A DNA stretch of 64,000 nt from Pantoea phytobeneficialis (GCF_009728735.1 NZ_CP024636.1:2371720-2435719); one strand, 5' to 3'. Numbered from the stretch's first letter, positions 51,388-59,863 are shown. Notes: generated from the sequence alone by a model not told the origin. A program made the numbers and translations.

Positions 51388-51421
51388 AAAAAATTTGGCA
51401 CCCGAAGGTGCCAAATTTTTA
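51388..51421. terminator. Bidirectional terminator pdeD / yoaE
   Basis: AAATTTGGCACC (51391-51402) / GGTGCCAAATTT (51407-51418), perfect 12-bp stem around CGAA, with T-runs on both sides. Confidence 0.95.
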
Positions 51422-52978
51422 TATTTCTTCATCCTCGTGCGGCTTGTCCTTTGTCACCCGCACTAAATCTACCCGGTAGTCAGTCGCTTCGATAATCTGG
51501 AAATGCAGCGGTGGCAAATCAATCACCTCACCCGGCACTGGCAATTGGCCTTTCTGATCAATCAGCAGGCCTGCCAGCGATGCATGATCGTCTTCAGCTT
51601 TAACCAATTCGTGATAATCCAGCAGCTGTTGCAGTGAGTGCAAATCCGTCCCCCCCTTCACCAACCAGCCCTCGCCATCGGCAATGATATCCGGTGTTTC
51701 ATCTTCGTCCGGGAACTCACCGGCAATCGCTTCCAGTACGTCAAGCGGCGTGATTAAACCCTGGACCACGCCGAATTCGTTAGTGACGATCACAAAGCTG
51801 CCCTTCGCCCGACGCAACACGCCCAGCAGGTTAATCGGGTCCAGTGTTTCAGGCACCACAATCGGCGGGGTGTTGGCGGCAAAGGTCGCCACATCCATGC
51901 CATGCTCGAGAGCGACCAACAGCTCCTTGGCGCGAACCACGCCGATGATCTCATCCAACTCGCCGCGGCACACCGGGAACAGGCTGTGTGGTGTATCCAG
52001 CAACTGAATGCGAATTTCATCCACCGGACGTTCCACATCCACCCAAGAGATTTCACCACGCGGCGTCATGATGCTACGAATCGAGCGTTGCGCCAGCGTC
52101 AGCACACCGTTGATCATGTAACGTTCTTCGTCCTTAAAGGCTTCCTGCGGCATGGCTTCCACCAACGCCTGCTCTTCCGTCGTTACCGCCTGTTTACGCT
52201 GACGGCCTCCCATCAGACGCAGAATCGCTTCGGCGGTGCGTTCACGCATCGGGCGATGCGCCTGATGGCGGATAAAGTTACGACGCGCAATCTGGTTAAA
52301 CAATTCGATCAGGATCGAGAAGCCAATCGCCGCATACAGGTAACCTTTCGGAATATGGAAACCAAAACCTTCCGCTACCAGCGACAAACCGATCATCAGC
52401 AGGAAGCTAAGACACAACACCACCACCGTCGGATGCGCGTTAACAAAACGGGTCAAAGGTTTTGAAGCCAGCAGCATCACACCCATCGCGATCACTACCG
52501 CCGTCATCATCACCGGCAGATGGTTCACCATCCCTACGGCGGTAATCACCGCATCCAGCGAAAACACCGCGTCCAGCACCACGATTTGTGTCACCACTGC
52601 CCAGAAGCTGGCATAGCTGCGGTTACCCTGATGCTCCAGATTGCGGTTCTCCAGCCGTTCATGTAGCTCCATCGTGGCCTTGAACAACAGGAACAGACCA
52701 CCGGCCAGCAGGATTAAATCGCGCCCGGAAAAGCTGAAATCGCCTACGCTGAATAGGGGTCGCGTCAATGTCACCATCCACGAGATGAGTGACAACAGGC
52801 CAAGTCGCATTACCAACGCCAGCGACAGGCCGATCAGACGCGCTTTATCGCGCTGTTTTGGCGGCAGCTTGTCGGCCAGGATAGCAATAAAAACCAGGTT
52901 ATCGATGCCGAGAACAATCTCCAGCACGATAAGCGTCAGCAAACCCGCCCAGATGGAGGGGTCGAAGAGAAATTCCAT
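51419..52978 (-). CDS. yoaE: YoaE, TerC-family membrane protein with CBS and CorC/HlyC domains
   Basis: 519-residue inner-membrane protein. Seven or so membrane helices of the TerC fold (about 1-230) contain the acidic pairs typical of metal transport ([16 protein letters not shown] and [16 protein letters not shown]). Two CBS domains follow (about 300-425; [20 protein letters not shown]) and a CorC/HlyC transporter-associated domain ends it. TerC relatives move manganese and support metalation of exported proteins; the substrate of YoaE is not proven. The ATG at 52978 follows AAGGAG by six bases and overlaps the stop of a 51-codon leader frame as TGATG. Confidence 0.93.
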   Translation of the reverse strand: MEFLFDPSIWAGLLTLIVLEIVLGIDNLVFIAILADKLPPKQRDKARLIGLSLALVMRLGLLSLISWMVTLTRPLFSVGDFSFSGRDLILLAGGLFLLFKATMELHERLENRNLEHQGNRSYASFWAVVTQIVVLDAVFSLDAVITAVGMVNHLPVMMTAVVIAMGVMLLASKPLTRFVNAHPTVVVLCLSFLLMIGLSLVAEGFGFHIPKGYLYAAIGFSILIELFNQIARRNFIRHQAHRPMRERTAEAILRLMGGRQRKQAVTTEEQALVEAMPQEAFKDEERYMINGVLTLAQRSIRSIMTPRGEISWVDVERPVDEIRIQLLDTPHSLFPVCRGELDEIIGVVRAKELLVALEHGMDVATFAANTPPIVVPETLDPINLLGVLRRAKGSFVIVTNEFGVVQGLITPLDVLEAIAGEFPDEDETPDIIADGEGWLVKGGTDLHSLQQLLDYHELVKAEDDHASLAGLLIDQKGQLPVPGEVIDLPPLHFQIIEATDYRVDLVRVTKDKPHEDEEI

Positions 52979-53133
52979 CAATGACTCCTTACCAGGGAAG
53001 CGTGCGAACGAAAACGGGCCTGCGCCACGCGGCGAGACAGCAAATCGTTAACGGATTGGATTACGCCATCAGGCGTGGATGCATGCGCCAGCAGGCGCTG
53101 TGAAGAGGTGAAGCGACGTCGGTGACGGTCCAT
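52978..53133 (-). CDS. Possible 51-residue Arg-rich leader peptide upstream of yoaE
   Basis: ATG at 53133 opens a frame of 51 codons starting [19 protein letters not shown] and ending SLVRSH, whose TGA overlaps the yoaE ATG (TGATG). The yoaE ribosome site AAGGAG lies within its last codons. It has 11 arginines (about 22 percent) and no lysine or membrane segment. No close ribosome site precedes its ATG (an AGGAG is about 22 bases upstream), so translation is uncertain. It may be a regulatory leader or a chance frame; I do not recognise the sequence. Confidence 0.35.
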   Translation of the reverse strand: MDRHRRRFTSSQRLLAHASTPDGVIQSVNDLLSRRVAQARFRSHASLVRSH

Positions 53134-53488
53134 AAAGGTGAGCTAATGCCCGGTACTCCTGAATAATAAACAGAACGTTAATGTATCAGTTACATCACCG
53201 GCGTCAAAAAATTTTCTTACATTTACAAACGGTAACAGCCTGAAAAAAGGGGAGATAAAAGCACAAATAGACACCGTTACGCTCTGAATTACTGACAAGC
53301 ATCACATAATTTATTTTTTCACTCACTAAAATAAATCGCGACCTTATCGCTGTGTAGCGGAAAGTTTTAGGTTATTTATTGATGTTTTTCTTCATCTTAA
53401 ACCGAAGCGATCCACAGGAAACAACAACGGTAATTTTCATCGATTCCCGGCGAAGCCAGAGAATCTCTCATGCGAACGGAGGTAGCAA
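53134..53488. other. Divergent control region yoaE / manX (355 bp)
   Basis: Contains a probable -10 for yoaE on the - strand (TATTAT, about 53163-53169), a CRP-like site ACTGA-CAAGCA-TCACA (53291-53306) and a perfect inverted repeat of Mlc-like base composition (53309-53336) before manX. No gene is supported. Confidence 0.5.
53291..53336 (+). promoter_or_regulatory. Candidate CRP and Mlc-like sites of manXYZ
   Basis: The half-match ACTGA-N6-TCACA (53291-53306) is directly followed by ATTTATTTT (53309-53317) / AAAATAAAT (53328-53336), a perfect 9-bp inverted repeat with 10-bp spacer. E. coli manXYZ is activated by CRP and repressed by Mlc, whose sites are AT-rich dyads of this kind. Assignment is inference. 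Confidence 0.45.
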
Positions 53489-54451
53489 GTGACCATTGCT
53501 ATTGTAATTGGTACACATGGCTGGGCGGCAGAACAGCTGCTTAAAACAGCAGAGATGCTGTTGGGTGAGCAGGAAAATGTCGGATGGATTGATTTCGTGC
53601 CCGGCGAAAATGCAGAAACGCTAATTGAAAAGTATCAGGCCCGACTGGCGACAATGGACACCTCGAAGGGGGTGCTGTTCCTGGTCGACACCTGGGGTGG
53701 CAGTCCCTTCAACGCGGCGAGCCGCATCGTGGTGGATAAACCGGATTATGATGTCATTGCCGGTGTCAACATTCCGATGCTGGTCGAAACCCTGATGGGA
53801 CGTGATGATAATCCCTCACTGGAGGAGTTAATTCACATCGCGGTCGAAGCAGGTCGCGAAGGTGTTAAAGCACTGAAAACCGAAACGGCTGAGCCTGCAC
53901 CTGCCGTCCCCGTTGCCAAAGCTGCGCCGCAGCCGCAAAAACCGCTGGCCCCCGGCGAGCATATGAAGATTGGCCTGGCCCGCATTGATGACCGTCTGAT
54001 TCATGGTCAGGTTGCAACCCGCTGGACCAAAGAAACCAACGTCACACGCATTATCGTCGTCAGCGATGAAGTCGCCAATGACCATGTGCGGAAAACGCTG
54101 CTCACCCAGGTGGCACCGCCCGGCGTCACGGCGCATGTGGTTGATGTCGATAAAATGATTCGCGTCTGGAACAACCCGAAATATGGTCAGGATCGCGTCA
54201 TGTTGTTGTTCACCAATCCGACCGATGTGGAACGTATTGTGGAACAGGGCGTGGCTATCAAATCCGTCAATATCGGCGGGATGGCGTTCCGTCAGGGTAA
54301 AACCCAGGTTAATAACGCGGTCTCGGTTGATGAGAAGGATATTGCGGCGTTCCGCAAACTCAATGACCGTGGTATCGAGCTGGAAGTGCGCAAAGTTTCT
54401 AACGACCCGAAACTGAAAATGATGGACCTGATTGCGAAGGTAAATCCGTAA
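53489..54451 (+). CDS. manX: ManX, PTS mannose-specific EIIAB component
   Basis: 320-residue phosphotransferase protein passing phosphate from HPr to incoming mannose, glucose or related sugars. The IIA domain (1-130) has the phospho-histidine His10 in VIGTHGWAAE; a Pro/Ala-rich linker lies at 132-158; the IIB domain (160-320) carries His172 in DDRLIHGQVATRW. The linker is about three residues shorter than in E. coli. The start is GTG at 53489 with GGAGG ten bases before. First gene of manXYZ. Confidence 0.97.
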   Translation: MTIAIVIGTHGWAAEQLLKTAEMLLGEQENVGWIDFVPGENAETLIEKYQARLATMDTSKGVLFLVDTWGGSPFNAASRIVVDKPDYDVIAGVNIPMLVETLMGRDDNPSLEELIHIAVEAGREGVKALKTETAEPAPAVPVAKAAPQPQKPLAPGEHMKIGLARIDDRLIHGQVATRWTKETNVTRIIVVSDEVANDHVRKTLLTQVAPPGVTAHVVDVDKMIRVWNNPKYGQDRVMLLFTNPTDVERIVEQGVAIKSVNIGGMAFRQGKTQVNNAVSVDEKDIAAFRKLNDRGIELEVRKVSNDPKLKMMDLIAKVNP

Positions 54452-54513
54452 TTCGCCATCTGTGCCTGCTTGCGCGGGCGAATATTTCGTGACCTTTGCT
54501 TAGGAGAAATGCA

Positions 54514-55314
54514 ATGGAGATAACCTCGCTACAAATCATTTTGATATTTATTGTGGCTTGTATCGCCGGGATGGGATCGATTCTTGATGAGTTCCAGTTC
54601 CACCGTCCGTTGGTGGCTTGTACTCTGATCGGTGCGGTACTGGGTGATATGAAAACCGGTATCATCATCGGCGGTACACTGGAGATGATCGCGCTGGGCT
54701 GGATGAACATTGGTGCTGCTGTGGCACCGGATGCTGCCCTCGCCTCAATCATCTCAACCATCCTGGTTATTGCCGGTGGTCAAAGTGTCGGTGCGGGTAT
54801 CGCGCTGGCCATTCCACTGGCTGCGGCCGGTCAGGTACTGACCATCATCGTTCGTACTATCACCGTGGCCTTCCAGCACGCAGCCGATAAAGCTGCGGAG
54901 AAAGGCAACCTGTCGGCAATTTCGTGGATTCACGTTTCAGCCCTGCTGTTGCAGGCGATGCGTATCGCAATCCCGGCATTGATCGTGGCAATTTCCGTCG
55001 GTACCAGCGCGGTTCATAGCTTGCTGAGTTCTATCCCGGAAGTGGTGACCAACGGCCTGAACATCGCCGGTGGCATGATCGTGGTCGTCGGTTACGCAAT
55101 GGTCATTAACATGATGCGTGCTGGCTACCTGATGCCGTTCTTCTACCTCGGCTTCGTCACTGCTGCATTCACCAACTTCAACCTGGTGGCGCTGGGCGTG
55201 ATTGGCGTGGTAATGGCGGTACTGTACATCCAGTTGGCTCCGAAATATAACCGTGTTGCGGGCGCTGCGGCTGCCGGTCCTGCGCAAAACGACCTCGACA
55301 ACGAACTCGATTAA
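54514..55314 (+). CDS. manY: ManY, PTS mannose permease EIIC component
   Basis: 266-residue membrane subunit forming, with ManZ, the sugar channel of the mannose PTS. Typical sequences are GTLEMIALGWMNIGAAVAPD and the run of hydrophobic helices through ILVIAGGQSVGAGIALAIP. Length equals E. coli ManY. ATG at 54514 follows AGGAGAAAT; the in-frame codon at 54496 adds six residues with no ribosome site. In E. coli this complex is also the entry route of phage lambda DNA. Confidence 0.97.
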   Translation: MEITSLQIILIFIVACIAGMGSILDEFQFHRPLVACTLIGAVLGDMKTGIIIGGTLEMIALGWMNIGAAVAPDAALASIISTILVIAGGQSVGAGIALAIPLAAAGQVLTIIVRTITVAFQHAADKAAEKGNLSAISWIHVSALLLQAMRIAIPALIVAISVGTSAVHSLLSSIPEVVTNGLNIAGGMIVVVGYAMVINMMRAGYLMPFFYLGFVTAAFTNFNLVALGVIGVVMAVLYIQLAPKYNRVAGAAAAGPAQNDLDNELD

Positions 55315-55329
55315 GGAACAGGTGACATC

Positions 55330-56175
55330 ATGGTTGATACTACTCATTCTCAAAAGAAACTCACTCCGGGCGATGTCCGTGGCGTGTTCCTGCGCTCTAA
55401 CCTGTTCCAGGGTTCGTGGAACTTTGAACGTATGCAGGCGCTGGGCTTCTGCTTCTCGATGGTGCCGGTAATTCGCCGTCTCTATCCGGAAAATAACGAT
55501 GACCGGAAACAAGCCATCAAACGTCATCTGGAATTCTTCAATACCCATCCGTTCGTTGCAGCGCCAGTGCTCGGCGTGACGATGGCGATGGAAGAACAAC
55601 GTGCTAACGGTGCAGCGATTGATGATGGTGCCATAAACGGTATCAAAGTCGGTCTGATGGGCCCGCTGGCGGGTGTGGGTGACCCGATTTTCTGGGGTAC
55701 GGTACGTCCGGTGTTCGCTGCCCTCGGGGCAGGGATCGCCATGAGCGGCAGTCTGCTTGGCCCGCTGCTGTTTTTCCTCCTGTTTAACATTGCGCGTCTG
55801 CTGACCCGTTACTACGGCGTGGCCTATGGTTATCGCAAAGGGGTGGATATCGTTAGCGATATGGGCGGCGGCTTCCTGCAAAAACTGACCGAGGGGGCGT
55901 CAATTCTCGGCCTGTTTGTCATGGGGGCGTTGGTTAACAAGTGGACGCATGTGAACGTGCCGCTGGTGGTGTCACGCATCACCGACCAGACCGGCAAAAC
56001 CACCGTTACCACCGTTCAGTCGATTCTCGACCAACTGATGCCGGGCCTGATTCCGCTGCTGTTAACCTTTGGCTGTATGTGGCTGCTGCGCCGCAAGGTC
56101 AACGCGCTGTGGATTATCGTTGGCTTCTTTGCGATTGGTATTTTTGGTTACTGGATCGGCTTGCTCGGTCTGTAA
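55330..56175 (+). CDS. manZ: ManZ, PTS mannose permease EIID component
   Basis: 281-residue membrane partner of ManY. The N-terminal part LTPGDVRGVFLRSNLFQGSW and NFERMQALGFCFSMVP, and GLMGPLAGVGDPIFWGTVRP are signatures of the IID family. Slightly shorter than the E. coli protein at the N-terminus. It starts 15 bp after manY, ribosome site AACAGGTGA. A hairpin after its stop may end most transcripts before manO. Confidence 0.97.
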   Translation: MVDTTHSQKKLTPGDVRGVFLRSNLFQGSWNFERMQALGFCFSMVPVIRRLYPENNDDRKQAIKRHLEFFNTHPFVAAPVLGVTMAMEEQRANGAAIDDGAINGIKVGLMGPLAGVGDPIFWGTVRPVFAALGAGIAMSGSLLGPLLFFLLFNIARLLTRYYGVAYGYRKGVDIVSDMGGGFLQKLTEGASILGLFVMGALVNKWTHVNVPLVVSRITDQTGKTTVTTVQSILDQLMPGLIPLLLTFGCMWLLRRKVNALWIIVGFFAIGIFGYWIGLLGL

Positions 56176-56180
56176 AATCT

Positions 56181-56210
56181 TGCCGGGGCCCTTCTGTCCC
56201 CGGCAGTTTT
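56181..56210 (+). terminator. Hairpin terminator after manZ
   Basis: TGCCGGGG (56181-56188) / CCCCGGCA (56198-56205) followed by GTTTT. The T-run is short, so some read-through into manO is expected. Confidence 0.75.
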
Positions 56211-56262
56211 ACAGGGGTTACCTGAGCGTCAACGCTGAGGTCACTTCTGTTAAGGAATCATC

Positions 56263-56721
56263 ATGTCACTGACTGACGCCCTGATTACGCTGCTTATTGC
56301 TGGCCTGCTGCTGTTTGCTATCTACGACGAGGCAATTCTGCCGCGACGTAATGGTCCCACAAAACTGCGTGTTGCGCTGCGCCGTCGCCATAAAATCGAC
56401 AGCGCCATCTTTATCGTGTTGTTGCTAATTTTATTGTGGAACAACGTCAGCCATCAGGGACCACAACTCACCACCACCCTGCTCATGGTGCTGTGCTTTA
56501 TGGCGTTCTGGTTGTTCTGGCTGCGTAGCCCGAAATTGCTGATGAAGAATGACGGCCTGTTTTTCGCCGGCGTCTGGATTGATTATCACCGCATTCAAAG
56601 CATGAACCTGTCCGAAGATGGCATTCTGGTGATGCAGCTTGAGCAGCGTCGCCTGTTGATTGCGGTAAAACAACTCGACGATTTAGAAAAGATTTACCAC
56701 ACGCTGGTGGACGCGCGTTAG
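56263..56721 (+). CDS. manO: ManO (YobD), DUF986 inner-membrane protein
   Basis: 152-residue membrane protein of the UPF0266/DUF986 family. Three hydrophobic helices (about 5-20, 46-62, 68-88) are followed by a soluble C-terminal part ([20 protein letters not shown]). It always follows manXYZ in enterobacteria and has been renamed ManO for that reason, though a biochemical role is not known to me. Start ATG at 56263 follows TTAAGGAATC. Its stop overlaps that of convergent rlmA by 4 bp. Confidence 0.93.
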   Translation: MSLTDALITLLIAGLLLFAIYDEAILPRRNGPTKLRVALRRRHKIDSAIFIVLLLILLWNNVSHQGPQLTTTLLMVLCFMAFWLFWLRSPKLLMKNDGLFFAGVWIDYHRIQSMNLSEDGILVMQLEQRRLLIAVKQLDDLEKIYHTLVDAR

Positions 56722-57524
56722 GTGCGTTGCCAGAGCGTCAGCGTAAAGTCAGCTTCACAGTCAAACGCGGTGGCTGCCGCAAGGGTTTGCCACACCTCTT
56801 CCCGCGCACGCCAGGCAAATGGCGTCATCTGCAATAAGGTGGTGGCTGCGACACTGCTGAGCGTCATCCTGTAGCGCAGACTCTCCTGCGCCACCTGATT
56901 AAAACCCGCATACACCTTCTCTTCCGCCGCATGTAGCTGCACTTCACGGTAGATTAGCGCCTTAAATTGCTCCAGATGATGCGCCCCAGGGGTTACCGTC
57001 AGTAAATAACCGCCAGGCTTCACCACACGGCTCAATTCCTCTTCATTACATGGGGCATAGATGCGTACGATGCCATCGAGCGAGGCATTGGCAAACGGCA
57101 GCCGCTGGCTGGAGGCAACGCAAAATTTTATCGCGCGGTAGCGTTTCGCCGCCATACGAATCGCCGCTTTCGCCACATCCAGACCATAGACTTGCGCCTG
57201 TGGTAATGCTGCCGCCATCTCGGCGGTGTAATACCCTTCGCCACAGCCGATATCCAGCAACTGCGCAGATACCGCTGGCAGACGTTGAGACAGCCATGCA
57301 GCAACGCGATCGCGCAATGGTTGGTAATATCCGGCATCGAGGAATTCGCGGCGCGCCAGCAGCATTTCCGGGCTGTCGCCGGGCTGACGCGAGCTTTTGT
57401 GTTGAACCGGCAGCAGATTGACATACCCTTCTTTGGCCAAATCAAACTGATGACCGGTATCGCAGCGATAGCTGGCGGTTTGCAGCAGAAGAGGTTGATG
57501 ACAAAGAGGGCAAATCAAAGACAT
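56718..57524 (-). CDS. rlmA: RlmA, 23S rRNA (guanine745-N1)-methyltransferase
   Basis: 268-residue SAM-dependent methyltransferase acting on G745 of 23S rRNA. An N-terminal zinc ribbon has [10 protein letters not shown] and [10 protein letters not shown] (two Cys plus Cys and His); the Rossmann methyltransferase motif I is [12 protein letters not shown] (about residues 89-100). The start ATG at 57524 is a good fit to homologues. In E. coli mntP lies between manO and rlmA; here the two genes meet tail to tail with a 4-bp overlap and mntP is absent. Confidence 0.95.
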   Translation of the reverse strand: MSLICPLCHQPLLLQTASYRCDTGHQFDLAKEGYVNLLPVQHKSSRQPGDSPEMLLARREFLDAGYYQPLRDRVAAWLSQRLPAVSAQLLDIGCGEGYYTAEMAAALPQAQVYGLDVAKAAIRMAAKRYRAIKFCVASSQRLPFANASLDGIVRIYAPCNEEELSRVVKPGGYLLTVTPGAHHLEQFKALIYREVQLHAAEEKVYAGFNQVAQESLRYRMTLSSVAATTLLQMTPFAWRAREEVWQTLAAATAFDCEADFTLTLWQRT

Positions 57525-57592
57525 AGATAACTCCGGGTTAGCAATTCGCGGCGCAGTTTACCCTGGTCATCTGTTTACAGAAAGGATAAAGA

Positions 57593-57619
57593 AAAGCCCC
57601 GGTCAGTGACCGGGGCTTT
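57593..57619 (-). terminator. Terminator after cspC
   Basis: AAAGCCCCGGTCA / TGACCGGGGCTTT, perfect 13-bp stem (57593-57619) with a single-base centre; on the - strand it is followed by TCTTTA. Probably active on both strands. Confidence 0.85.
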
Positions 57620-57663
57620 AGGATTCGTTTCAGTGGTGCATGACACCGAGCCTGGCGACGAAA

Positions 57664-57873
57664 TCAGATAGCAGTGACGTTGACTGCAGCCGGACCTTTC
57701 TGGCCGTCCTGGATTTCGAATTCAACATTTTGGCCTTCGGCCAGAGTTTTAAAACCATTGCCCTGGATTGCAGAGAAGTGTACGAACACATCTTTGCTAC
57801 CGTCAGCAGGAGTGATAAAACCAAAACCTTTAGACTCGTTGAACCACTTAACCTGACCTTTAATTTTTGCCAT
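57664..57873 (-). CDS. cspC: CspC, cold-shock-like RNA chaperone
   Basis: 69-residue single-domain OB-fold protein with RNP1 KGFGFITP and RNP2 VFVHFSAI. It is identical or nearly so to E. coli CspC, a constitutive family member that stabilises rpoS and other mRNAs and affects antitermination. Start ATG at 57873 follows TAAGGAATTTG. It shares a transcript with the tiny yobF upstream (77 bp gap). Codon choice is biased to major codons, in keeping with high expression. Confidence 0.98.
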
Positions 57874-57950
57874 TTTGCAAATTCCTTAGAGTGTTTATAT
57901 TGCCCGAAGGCAGACTTACAGAAAAACCAGAGACATTACTGCATGAGGCA

Positions 57951-58031
57951 CTAATTTAAGGTTTCGGCAAGGAAGCGGTATTCAACGTCAACGTCTTTAC
58001 TCGTAACTTCTTTACTGAAGATGCCATACAT
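57951..58031 (-). CDS. yobF: YobF-like small protein, shortened
   Basis: 26-residue peptide MYGIFSKEVTSKDVDVEYRF plus LAETLN, matching the N-terminal part of E. coli YobF (47 residues as I recall it). Its ATG at 58031 has the conserved context GAGGTACAGTTCTGTTT. After the TAG at 57951 the DNA still resembles the distal part of E. coli yobF, but in the +1 frame (ASCSNVS). YobF is a stress-induced small protein in E. coli, cotranscribed with cspC. The gene may be functional in its short form. Confidence 0.75.
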   Translation of the reverse strand: MYGIFSKEVTSKDVDVEYRFLAETLN

Positions 58032-58064
58032 AAACAGAACTGTACCTCGTTTGACCCACGAATC

Positions 58065-58093
58065 GTTATCACATATCCGCAAATTAATGGCAA
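58065..58093 (-). promoter_or_regulatory. Probable promoter of yobF-cspC
   Basis: On the - strand TTGCCA (58093-58088), 17-bp spacer, GATAAC (58070-58065). It would start transcription about 30 nt before yobF. Confidence 0.5.
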
Positions 58094-58561
58094 GCCATTT
58101 TTAAACACCTATCGACTTGTCGCACATAATTGCTGGCGAAGGCACAAACTTCACCTGCATTCTTCCTTCTTCGCGTAACCTTGCCTGCACAAAAAAGGAT
58201 TATTGATCAGTAGCGTTACAGCCAAAAAAATGTTGTAGTCCAGCGGCTGATTTTTGTCCAATCCAACGCTATTTAAACTGATAATCATACGCAAAAAATA
58301 TTGCACAAATATGGCATAGATAATGAATTTCACCAAAATGTTAACTTCTGGCGCAACATATGCGCATCGCGCGAATCTTGTACAGCTGTTTTTATCAGGT
58401 ACAGGTTATTAATAGTTTTGCACCAAAATCAGGAAAATATATTCACCCTTGCCCCAAATATACGCATCCATTCTGTTTGGCAGTTATCTCATTTTTTTCT
58501 AACATCAAAACAAATAAATGTTAAAAAAACGCACCAACGTCCTCAATTTAACAAAATGCGG
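58094..58561. other. AT-rich interval between the MBL-fold gene and yobF-cspC
   Basis: About 470 bp that are clearly poorer in G and C than the flanks, with A-tracts and TpA steps. A 61-codon frame on the - strand (58151-58336) begins with a non-ATG codon, lacks a ribosome site and is not supported. It may be an H-NS-type silenced or decayed segment; mgrB is not in it. Confidence 0.5.
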
Positions 58562-59572
58562 TTAGGACAAATCTGAATCAATATTCGGCAGGGTCCGACT
58601 CTCACCTATTCTCCACGGTGTGAAGTCATTACTCGTCTCGTTTGCGCTGAGCAACGCCTGAGCAAGAACTGCGGGTGGTTCATCCAGTGATTCGTCTGCC
58701 AATTCAAAGACTCCCCAATGAATGGGTATCGTCAATGGACGGCCAATTTGCTGCCATAACTGCACTGCCTGATCCGGGTCCATGTGCTGCCCACGCATGA
58801 ACCATTTTGGTGCGTAGGCACCGATTGGCAACGCAGCCAGATTAAACGGACCGAGTTGTTGCGCGATGAGATTCAGGTTATCGCTATAACCACTGTCGCC
58901 CGCAAACCAGAAGTTGAGTGCTGGATTACGCACCACCCAGCCACACCATAAGGAACGGTTACGATCAAAGAAGGTACGCATACTCCAGTGACGCGCAGGT
59001 ACTGCGGTAAACTGCGCACTTCCCAGCACAATGCTTTGCCACCAGTCCAGTTCAGTGACATGCCGGACACCGCGCTGCTGACACCACTTCCCCATGCCCA
59101 ATGGCACCAGAAAATGGGCTGCGGGAAATTGTCGGGCAATGCGTTTCACCGTGGGACGATCCAGATGATCGTAATGATTGTGCGAAATCAGCACATAATC
59201 CAGATGTGGCAACTGCGCCACACGTAATGGTGCCGGCGTTTTGCGTTGCGGACCGGCAAAGGGAAACGGAGAGGCGCGTTGTGACAGCGCGGGATCAATC
59301 AACAGATAACGCTGATTCAGACGAAGTAATAAGGCAGCATGGCCGAGCCACCAGATACGATCCTCTTCCCCACTCAAATCGACTGGCTGGCACCAGTCGC
59401 TGATAAACGCCGGATAACCGGCCTGAGGGGGAAAGGGTAATCCCTGCTCTTTACGTTCACGCTGCCAGCGCTGTAAATCCCCCGGCTGCCTTAACTCTTC
59501 TTCCGGGTTACGAAAGCCCTGCGGCGTATGGTGTTGTTTCGCCGCATCGTACCAGGGATTTTGCCAGGCCAT
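58562..59572 (-). CDS. MBL-fold metallo-hydrolase (NAPE-PLD/RomA-like)
   Basis: 336-residue metallo-beta-lactamase-fold protein. The metal motif HxHxDH is at 131-136 (SHNHYDHLD), with further ligands expected in VPARHWSMR, FAGDSGYSD and PIHWGVFEL. The pattern is that of the NAPE-PLD/UlaG-like branch found as a single-domain cytoplasmic enzyme in many proteobacteria. No signal peptide is seen. Its substrate is unknown; a phosphodiester is likely from the family. ATG at 59572 follows GGAGTGGTA. It starts 18 bp after yebO and should be cotranscribed with it. It is not in this place in E. coli. Confidence 0.87.
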   Translation of the reverse strand: MAWQNPWYDAAKQHHTPQGFRNPEEELRQPGDLQRWQRERKEQGLPFPPQAGYPAFISDWCQPVDLSGEEDRIWWLGHAALLLRLNQRYLLIDPALSQRASPFPFAGPQRKTPAPLRVAQLPHLDYVLISHNHYDHLDRPTVKRIARQFPAAHFLVPLGMGKWCQQRGVRHVTELDWWQSIVLGSAQFTAVPARHWSMRTFFDRNRSLWCGWVVRNPALNFWFAGDSGYSDNLNLIAQQLGPFNLAALPIGAYAPKWFMRGQHMDPDQAVQLWQQIGRPLTIPIHWGVFELADESLDEPPAVLAQALLSANETSNDFTPWRIGESRTLPNIDSDLS

Positions 59573-59590
59573 TACCACTCCATCTGTCGA

Positions 59591-59863
59591 TTAACGCTCC
59601 GGGATCAGACGAATAAAATCGCGTTTTTCGTCCTCTTCCTCTACATCTTTCGGTGCTGTGTCAGACTGTGCATCCGCCAGGCGGCGCAACAGCGCATTTT
59701 GCTTTTTCTGTTCTTCTAACAGTGTTTCCAGCAACTGTATCTGCTCGCTGGCACGTACGCTGGCCCGGTTAACAAAGAACCAGGCGATAAAGGCCACAAC
59801 GATAATGATGACCAGCACAGCGTAACTGAACAACGGGCTGGGATTTGCGGCTAACTCATTCAT
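59591..59863 (-). CDS. yebO: YebO family membrane protein
   Basis: 90-residue protein with one N-terminal membrane helix (residues 12-33, AVLVIIIVVAFIAWFFVNRA), a coiled-coil stretch rich in Gln, Leu and Glu (EQIQLLETLLEEQKKQNALL) and an acidic C-terminus ending FIRLIPER. It matches E. coli YebO in all three parts. Function unknown; in E. coli it neighbours mgrB and cspC. ATG at 59863 follows TGAGGCAGTT. It is first of a pair with the MBL-fold gene. Confidence 0.92.
   Translation of the reverse strand: MNELAANPSPLFSYAVLVIIIVVAFIAWFFVNRASVRASEQIQLLETLLEEQKKQNALLRRLADAQSDTAPKDVEEEDEKRDFIRLIPER

Noticed and set aside
52641..53051. 136-codon + strand frame opposite the 5' half of yoaE
   Set aside because: It lies wholly opposite conserved coding sequence and the leader of yoaE, and has no ribosome site or recognisable product.
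52978..53160. yybP-ykoY (manganese) riboswitch before yoaE
   Set aside because: TerC genes such as alx carry one, but the conserved blocks of that riboswitch are not visible in the yoaE leader.
58151..58336. 61-codon frame on the - strand with a hydrophobic N-terminal half, near cspC
   Set aside because: It starts at a non-ATG codon with no ribosome site, sits in an AT-rich stretch where such frames arise by chance, and does not resemble MgrB or any neighbour I know.
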